Origin: an uncultured Flavobacteriaceae bacterium
GTDB taxonomy: Bacteria; Bacteroidota; Bacteroidia; Flavobacteriales; Flavobacteriaceae
Direction: 5' to 3'
DNA length: 5,219 bases
NCBI GenBank assembly: GCA_947311815.1
Contig: CAMZMA010000095.1
Span: 1-5,219 of the forward strand
Shown: in pieces, positions 1-5,219 of the stretch
How the letters are laid out: each line of letters opens with the position of its first letter
Numbering within the stretch: position 1 is the stretch's first letter
Notes under the pieces: generated by a model
Seen by the model: the letters and a program-made list of their open reading frames with translations, nothing else
What the model was told of the DNA's origin: nothing
Databases searched by the model: none
Position numbers and translations under genes: made by a program

Positions 1-3000
1 ACCGTAATTAAATCGCCTACTTTTAAAGATGTACTGAGCGAAGTCGAAGTATCGGTAATTTCGGTCAATACTTTTCCAGTATCAGAATTTGTTTTTAAAA
101 ATAGTTTTTTATACAATTTTAAAGGGGTTTCTGCTGTGGTAATTTTGTCTAAATCTTCAAAATATTGCCAATACAAAGCGCCCCAAGCAATTCCTTTGTC
201 TTTTTTGGTTAGGGTAATTTTTCCCATGTTGGGTTGTATTGCTGCACCGCTCCACGATGTTTTAAAATATCCTGTTCCTGCTTCAATTTTTACGGCATCA
301 ATTGTGTTCGGATGAATGTTTTTATCGCCAATTTTTATACCTACTAAATTGGTGCTTTCAATTTGATTGCTTCCTTGTAATAATAAAGCATAAACTGCTT
401 CGGTAGTAGCTTTGGTAGTTTTCCAACGATTGGTTTGCTTGTTTTTAAGCAACCAGATTTTAAGGTTGTCAATTGTTTTGGTGTCGTTTTCTATTTCAGA
501 AAATACCTCAATTAGTAAAGTTTGGGTTTCTACGGGCGCTTGATAATAAAAATATCCTGCCGTATTGTTTTTCCAATACATGCCTAATTCATCCGAAGTG
601 ATGCTATTTTCTTTGAGTGATTTTACAATTTTTGAGGCTATTTTTTTATCGCCTGTTCTAAACTGAATCAGTGCAATTTGTCCTTGTGCATACAAGTTAA
701 AATCAGTCCAATAAGTAGCCGATTGCTTTTTAAAATAATCAACCGCTTTTTGTGTAGCGTTACTGATAGAAATATCAGGATAAAAACTGCGCATATACAA
801 ATAATGAAGCTCAAAATATCCTAGATGATTGCTTGCTAAATATTTTTTTGCCGCTTTTTTTCCTTCGGATAATGTTTTAGCATCTTTTTTTATGCGTCGC
901 ATATTTTTTAAAATCTCTTGATAGCGTTCAATGATTTCGGTATCTAAAAACTGTACAGCTTTATGTATAATTTGTTGTGTTTTAGTATCAAAAATAGGAA
1001 TACCTAATTTTTTAAGATGCCCAAATCCGCTAGCAATATGCTGTGTAATATACGGATTTGCATATCTACTTCCTTTAAACCAAGGAAAACCACCATTGCT
1101 CATTTGCATATTTTGAAGTTTGTTAACCGCTCTTTGCTGCTCGTTTTTCATTTTATTCAAATCAAACAACAATGCGATACGTTTTTTTTGTTCGCTTTCT
1201 GATTGTGCATCACGTACCCACGGAGTTTCTTGGATAATTAATGATTTTAGCTCTTGATTTTTCTCTAAATTACTTAATAAGGCATCACTATTTTTCCAAG
1301 CGTTAAATACTTCTTGAATCTTCGGATTAGAGTTGGCTACAAAACTTGCTAAGGTATTTGCATAATATCTGGCAAAGGTTTGTTCAGAACATTCGTGCGG
1401 ATATTCCATTAAATAAGGTAAGGCTTGTACGGCATACCAAACAGGATTAGATGTCATTTCTAAAGTTAGTTTATGATGACTGAGCGTTGTCGAAGTCTGG
1501 TGTTTTAGCGATGGTGACTGAGCGTTGTCGGATGGTGACTGAGCGTAGTCGAAGTCAACCAATTTTTTAAGCGTAAACGTCTTGGTTTCATTACCACGAA
1601 TCCACATAGGTAATGTTTCTGTAACCAACATTCTGTTAGATAAAACAGGTAGCACATTTTGTTCTCCATCAGAAAAATCACCCGCTTTGGCTGTAATTTT
1701 ATATTGTATAGCTTGGAACGATTTTGGAATGTTTAATTTCCACGACACGGTTGTATTTCCGTTTTTATCTACAGAAAAACCACGGGTTTTTATCAACCCC
1801 ATTTTATTCTCAATTTTCGGACGAGCACTTCTGTTTTTTAGGATGTTTAAAGAAATATCTTTTCCTGTTAACGGATTGGTAAACGATAATTCGGCAATTC
1901 CTTTTAATTTTTTATCACTTAAATTACTAATTTTCGCTGAAAGTATAAGTTCATCACCTTCACGTAAAAAACGAGGTGTGTTGGGTACAATCATCAATTC
2001 TTTTTGGGTTACTGTGGTGAGTGTTTTGGTTGCCGAATGCAATTGCTTGGTGTGTGCCAATAATTGTAATTTCCATTTGCTTAAAGCTTCAGGGATGGTA
2101 AAATTAAAACTGACTTCACCCTCTTTATTCGTGGTTAAATGTGGATAAAAGAACGCCGTTTCATTAAAATTTTTACGAATTTGAATGCCTTGAGGTTTGG
2201 GTTTTTCTTTGTTTTTTGAATCATTGATACCATCATTATCAAATTCGGTTGATGCTATAACAACTTCATCTAAAGACTCCTCTTCTTCTGAAATCGTAAT
2301 AGCTTCTGGTTGTGGTGCAGGTGGTCTTCCTTTCATTTTTAACCCTGCAACTTTTCCTTGTAAAGCATAAGAAATACTACTAGCACCTCTAATTCTTAGA
2401 TGTGTATAAAACCCAAATCCAAACCAATTTAATTGCGGGTATTCGTGATTGAAATTTGTTAGATGATAACGTTTTATATTGGTCATTCTAAAATGATGAT
2501 TACCAAAACTATTGTACGTATTTGTGTACCCATAAGAACGGTATATTGGGTTGTAAATGGGGTTAAATTGCCATTGATGCCGTGTAAATTGATCTAAAGA
2601 AGCGTCGTACATAGAAGCTAAAACTTCTGCTACGGCTTTGTCTTTTTTTGTGCCTTTTATGGTAAAACTCCATGTTTGGTTGCTACCAGGTTGTAATTTG
2701 TCTCTAAAGGTATTGGTGGTGATTTCTAAATCGGTTTTTGGGTACGGTACCGAAATTTGTTGATGACCTTTTATAAAATCATTATAATTTACAAAATGGT
2801 AGTTAATAGCAAAACCACCAAGATCTTCTTTATGTACAGGAATACGAAGTTGTTTGCTGTTCTTATTTAAATGTATAAAATGAGTGGCTACAATTTTATG
2901 TTGCTTCTCTACAGTTACTTTTACAGTAACATCTGCGGAATTACTATTTAGTGTAAGCAGTACATTTTCACCAATTTTATAATCTGTTTTATCAGTTTTT

Positions 3001-5219
3001 AAACTAAATAATTGGTTGTCAGCAGGTAGTTTGTCTTTGTTAGAAAAGACGGTAAAAAATTGTTTATCGCTTACTTTTTGTCCGAATTTATCAGTGCTTT
3101 CTAACTCGAGAATATACTTTCCAGAACGCCATTTTTTGATGCGTTTTAATGCAATTTCTTTGGATGTGTTGGTGTCAAAATCGGTATCAAAAACCAACTC
3201 GCCTTTTGCCCAAAAACGATAATTATCTTCGTTTTTATAAGCATCATGTGGAAATTTTTGCTCAAATTCATCTTTCGGAATTACCTGATAATCGGGTGAT
3301 GCCCAAGGTCTGTTTCTCAGTGGGTGTTTTGGTGATGTGAGTTTGTATATTTTTATCGTTCCGCTTGCGGCAACAAACTCGCCATTTAAGTTTTTTGTAT
3401 CTATATGTACTTTTTGTTTTTTGTTATTTTTATCAAGAGCATCAGCAATTGAAACCTTTGCGATTAACGAATGATATCCTACTTTTACAATGCTTGTAGT
3501 ACTGTGCGTTTCTCCGTTAATATCGGTTATATCGGCAGTAATTTCATAATTAAAAATGGGTAAATTGTCTTTGTTTACACTTTCATCAGCCAAGGCTTTA
3601 AAGGTAATTTTGTAATTTCCGCTTTCATCTGTGGTAGTTTCTCCATGTGTAATTTCTTGCGATGTTGAGCTAAATTGTGGTCTGTACCAATACCACCAAT
3701 GTGGATATTGCACTTTACGATGCACACGATATGTCACTTTTGCATCAGTAATATTTGCCCCAGAAAATGCTTTTGCAAAACCGTGTACGGTAACAGAATC
3801 GTTAATTTTATAGCTTTTTGTAATGGGTTTAAACTCGGTTTCAAATTTGGGTCTTTTGTATTCTTCTACCAAAAAAGAAGTGGTGTTTCTGTGAAAATCG
3901 CTTCCAGAAATTGTGATAGAAAACCGCCCTGTTAATCCTGTATTTGGCAAGATAAATTCGCCTGAAAATGACCCAAACTCGTTACTAGTTACAGTCAGTT
4001 CTTTTACTTTTTGATGATTGACATCAAACAAAGTAACAAACACTTGTTCGTCTGTAATTACTTTTGATTTTTTTTGAAAAGTTTCCATTAAAATCCCTTT
4101 AAAATAAACTGTTTGACTGGGTCTGTAAATGCTTCTATCGGTAAATAAAAAAGTTTTCGGAGTTACTTTGGGCGTTGATCCTCGATATCTTCTAGTGCTG
4201 TTTATATAAATGTTTGCGATAATTGCATCGTCATCTTTATAGCTAATAAGAGCTTTTACATTTCCGTAGCTATTTTTTAAAGGATTAAACTCAAACTCTC
4301 CATTTGTATTAGTAGTAAAATGTTTAAATAATTTTTTGTTATAGCGATTGTAAGGTTTGTTTGTCAGCGTAATTTTAGCTTCTTTTAAAGGTGCGCCTGT
4401 GTTTCTATCAACTACCTGAAAAATATTAGAGTTGTTTTGGTTTGACCCAATAAGAACCAAATTGGTTGCCTGAATAGATGTTGTGCCAAAAATACTTTTA
4501 TCGTTCAGTTTTTGCTTGTCAGACGCTAGTATTAAATACATTCCTTTTGTTAATTTAGGAATTACAATTTCTGTACGATGTTGCTGATAATCGGATTCGT
4601 TTTTTAAAGTAGCTTTCCAAGAATGGATTTTTGTGAGTTTTTTTACAAAAGAAATTTTCTCTGAATTTTTAAAAAACCGATTGTATTTAGAAAGTTGATT
4701 TTGAGTAACTTTATACATAGAAAAATACAATTGATTTATGTTTTTATACGTAATATTTGCTCTCGTATATTGTGCTATTGGGCTGTTTTTTTCTACAACA
4801 AGTTGCAGACTTTTAGATAAAATTTGTTGTTTAAGGTTTTTACATTTTTTTGCACCTTCGCTTTTTGGGTATTTTTTTATAACTGACTCACAAAGCTCTA
4901 AAGCACGTTTATTTTCAAAACGATAGATTTCGTTTTTAGTTGGTTGATACGTTTGTGCATCTTGATGATATATTTTTGCAATTTCATATGTGTATAAGCC
5001 TTCAATTTCATCTTCTTTGTATTTGTGCGTTGCATTGTTAAGTGTTTGTAGTATGATGTTCTTTTTATTAGTAAAAGTAGCGTGTTGTTTTACAAACTGC
5101 AATCGTTCTAAATCTACATCTGCCAATGCAGTAAAATTTTTATCTTTTAAATGAAATAAAGTTAGCTCTTGATAGATTTTTAAAGCATGTAATTGTAGTG
5201 AAAGACTGTCTTTAGATTG
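1..5219 (-). CDS. Alpha-2-macroglobulin family protein (Bacteroidetes type), partial at both ends
   Basis: One open frame of 1739 codons fills the window; start and stop lie outside it. Domain order matches bacterial A2M proteins: helical N-terminal part, several macroglobulin beta domains, an MG2-type domain with TDRSIYRPSQTVYFKG (residues 360-375), VEEYKRPKFE (451-460), a bait-side domain ending in AEVLASMYDASLDQF (864-878), an A2M/MG7 domain starting near ETAFFYPHL (1020), and a thioester domain with YPHECSEQ (C1277, Q1280). It ends in a C-terminal macroglobulin domain with YWQYFEDLDKI (W1684). Characterised family members, such as E. coli YfhM, are cell-envelope proteins thought to trap proteases: bait cleavage exposes the Cys-Gln thioester, which then bonds to the attacker. 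The signal peptide or lipobox would lie in the missing N-terminus, so location is inferred. Landmark codons all fall in one frame, so there is no net frameshift, and I found no stop. Oddities are in-frame repeat copies and a plug-like insert. The family call is firm; the exact function is not. Confidence 0.95.
32..51 (-). repeat. Fourth copy of the interspersed repeat, near the C-terminal end
   Basis: On the plus strand, 33-50 reads ACTGAGCGAAGTCGAAGT, the same unit as at 1477-1556 apart from the two variable central bases. It is translated as TSTSLS (residues 1724-1729), the same reading phase as the copy at 1477-1497. It falls between ITD and TSLKVGD, in what appears to be a loop linking strands of the C-terminal macroglobulin domain. 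Confidence 0.8.
375..1448 (-). other. Thioester-containing helical domain (TED)
   Basis: Residues about 1258-1615 form a helical domain. It opens with SNPVWYAVQALPYLMEYPHE and carries the thioester motif at 1277-1280. It continues with ETPWVRDAQSESEQ, the conserved SNGGFPWFKG (W1380) and YITQHIASGFGHL, and closes with RWKTTKATTEAVYALL (W1599). This is the alpha/alpha-barrel scaffold that presents the thioester in A2M and complement proteins. Length and motif spacing look complete, with no visible deletion. Confidence 0.85.
1380..1391 (-). other. Internal thioester motif CSEQ
   Basis: The codons TGT TCT GAA CAA encode Cys1277-Ser-Glu-Gln1280. The pattern C-x-E-Q is the one whose Cys and Gln side chains form the thioester in A2M family members, for example CGEQ in vertebrates and CLEQ in E. 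coli YfhM. Both bond-forming residues are present, so the protein is predicted to be thioester-competent; actual bond formation cannot be seen from sequence. Confidence 0.85.
1477..1556 (-). repeat. Cluster of three short interspersed repeat copies inside the A2M gene
   Basis: Three copies of a unit with coding-strand core ACTTCGACWWCGCTCAGT lie at 1477-1497, 1515-1530 (truncated at one end) and 1536-1556. They encode residues 1222-1248, about 30 residues before the thioester Cys. The copies at 1536-1556 and 1515-1530 are read as FDYAQS and SDNAQS, whereas the copy at 1477-1497 is read in another phase as TSTTLS. All codons stay open. C-ending codons (GAC, TTC, TAC) and CAG within the repeat contrast with the A/T-ending codons of the surrounding gene, which suggests an inserted origin. 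Confidence 0.85.
1510..1551 (-). repeat. 21-bp direct tandem duplication
   Basis: Bases 1510-1530 and 1531-1551 are two adjacent 21-bp units that differ at one position (T at 1526, A at 1547). Each unit equals seven codons, so the duplication keeps the frame and gives the near-repeated peptide YAQSPSD / NAQSPS. It includes the core of the interspersed repeat and likely arose by local slippage or unequal exchange after that repeat arrived. Confidence 0.9.
1890..2174 (-). other. A2M (MG7-type) domain
   Basis: Residues about 1016-1110 match the A2M domain pattern by eye: NETAFFYPHL (1019-1028), then NKEGEVSFNFTIPEALSKWK, LLAHTK, and PRFLREGDEL (1082-1091) leading into a beta strand with AKISNLSDK. 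In canonical A2M this domain follows the bait-containing domain and precedes the thioester domain, which is the order seen here. Confidence 0.85.
2253..2396 (-). other. TonB-receptor-plug-like segment embedded in the A2M protein
   Basis: Residues 942-989 contain RIRGASS (942-948), ALQGKVAGL (952-960) and, after a Pro-rich and acidic stretch (GRPPAPQP, then EEEE at 978-981), SLDEVVIAS (982-990). These resemble sequence hallmarks of SusC-type TonB-dependent receptors: 'LDEVVVTG' after the N-terminal domain, 'ALQGKVAGV' in the plug, and 'IRG.SS' further on. Here their order is altered, and the usual 'PLYVVDG' and 'YGARGANG' parts are absent, so this is at most a remnant or a mimic and not a working plug. 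It sits directly before the A2M/MG7 domain. Confidence 0.6.
3870..4166 (-). other. MG2-type macroglobulin domain
   Basis: Residues about 352-450 hold the family signature TDRSIYRPSQTVYFKG (360-375), the bacterial counterpart of the 'YRPGQTV' motif that marks the MG2 domain in A2M and complement proteins. In this protein Ser368 stands where Gly is common. The domain continues as a beta-rich segment (VFVTLFD, GSFSGEFILP) and ends just before VEEYKRPKFE (451-460), which opens the next macroglobulin domain. Upstream, residues about 265-315 (FQVVDRNTGAPLKEAKITL, then TNTNGEFEF) resemble a carboxypeptidase-regulatory-like beta sandwich that may itself be a macroglobulin domain. Confidence 0.85.
4806..5219 (-). 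other. N-terminal helical, TPR-like region of the A2M protein
   Basis: Residues 1 to about 138 look almost entirely helical: they are rich in Lys, Glu, Leu and Gln, with few Gly or Pro. The segment contains a TPR-like stretch, KRALELCESVIKKYPKSEGA (C110 near its centre), followed by KCKNLKQQI. Large Bacteroidetes A2M proteins carry a comparable helical region before their first macroglobulin domain; this is from memory of the family. The region begins mid-domain because the gene continues beyond base 5219. A role in partner binding is possible but nothing here shows it. Confidence 0.6.

Noticed and set aside
1477..1556. The repeat cluster as a CRISPR array.
   Set aside because: The units are too short, spacing is irregular (one spacer is absent), and the whole stretch is translated in frame within a gene.
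1582..2148. A 188-codon open frame on the plus strand.
   Set aside because: It is antisense to the strongly supported A2M frame, spans the A2M domain on the opposite strand, and shows no recognisable domain. Its length is explained by the codon bias of the real gene.
3678..3707. The aromatic cluster YPHWWYWYRP (residues 505-514) as an unusual binding site.
   Set aside because: It sits in an otherwise ordinary macroglobulin domain and, as I recall the family, similar aromatic-rich loops occur there in relatives.
931..4926. Several other plus-strand open frames of 60-90 codons (for example at 931-1116, 3016-3222, 3675-3935 and 4738-4926).
   Set aside because: All lie opposite the continuous minus-strand gene, are Cys/Phe/Ile-rich as expected for antisense of AT-rich coding DNA, and have no supporting domains.
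1..5219. The gene as a pseudogene disrupted by repeat insertions.
   Set aside because: Landmark motifs from residue 110 to residue 1734 all fall in the same frame, no stop was found, and the thioester residues are intact.

Overview
The window lies entirely inside one very large gene on the minus strand. Read from base 5219 down to base 3, a single frame stays open for 1739 codons. Neither the start codon nor the stop codon is inside the window. The product is an alpha-2-macroglobulin (A2M) family protein of the Bacteroidetes type: a large, presumably secreted or periplasmic, thioester-containing protease-trap-like protein. AT-rich sequence, A/T-ending codons and family motifs such as VEEYKRPKFE, MYDASLDQF, YPHECSEQ and YWQYFEDLDKIT point to Bacteroidetes, most likely a member of the Flavobacteriaceae. 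This assignment is made by eye and not by a database search.

Layout in protein order, which runs from high to low coordinates (residues numbered within the window): a helical, TPR-like N-terminal part (1 to ~138); macroglobulin-like beta domains, including one with a carboxypeptidase-regulatory-like look (~265-315) and the MG2-type domain with TDRSIYRPSQTVYFKG (~352-450); further macroglobulin domains (~451-870); an aromatic- and Asn-rich stretch followed by a short segment with TonB-receptor-plug-like motifs and a charged linker (~878-1019); the A2M/MG7-type domain (~1016-1110); the thioester-containing helical domain with the CSEQ motif (~1258-1615); and the start of the C-terminal macroglobulin domain (to 1739). 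By comparison with remembered relatives, perhaps 200-300 residues are missing at the N-terminus and about 100 at the C-terminus.

The most unusual features are two. First, a short, relatively GC-rich interspersed repeat (coding-strand core ACTTCGACWWCGCTCAGT) occurs four times inside the gene. Three copies cluster just upstream of the thioester site and one lies near the C-terminal end. All are read through in frame, and they occur in two different reading phases. Second, fragments typical of SusC/TonB-dependent receptors (IRGASS, ALQGKVAGL, LDEVV) are embedded in scrambled order just before the A2M domain, where a bait-like linker could sit.

There is no intergenic DNA in the window, so no promoter, terminator, RNA gene or operon neighbour can be called. 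The plus-strand open frames are antisense shadows of this gene.
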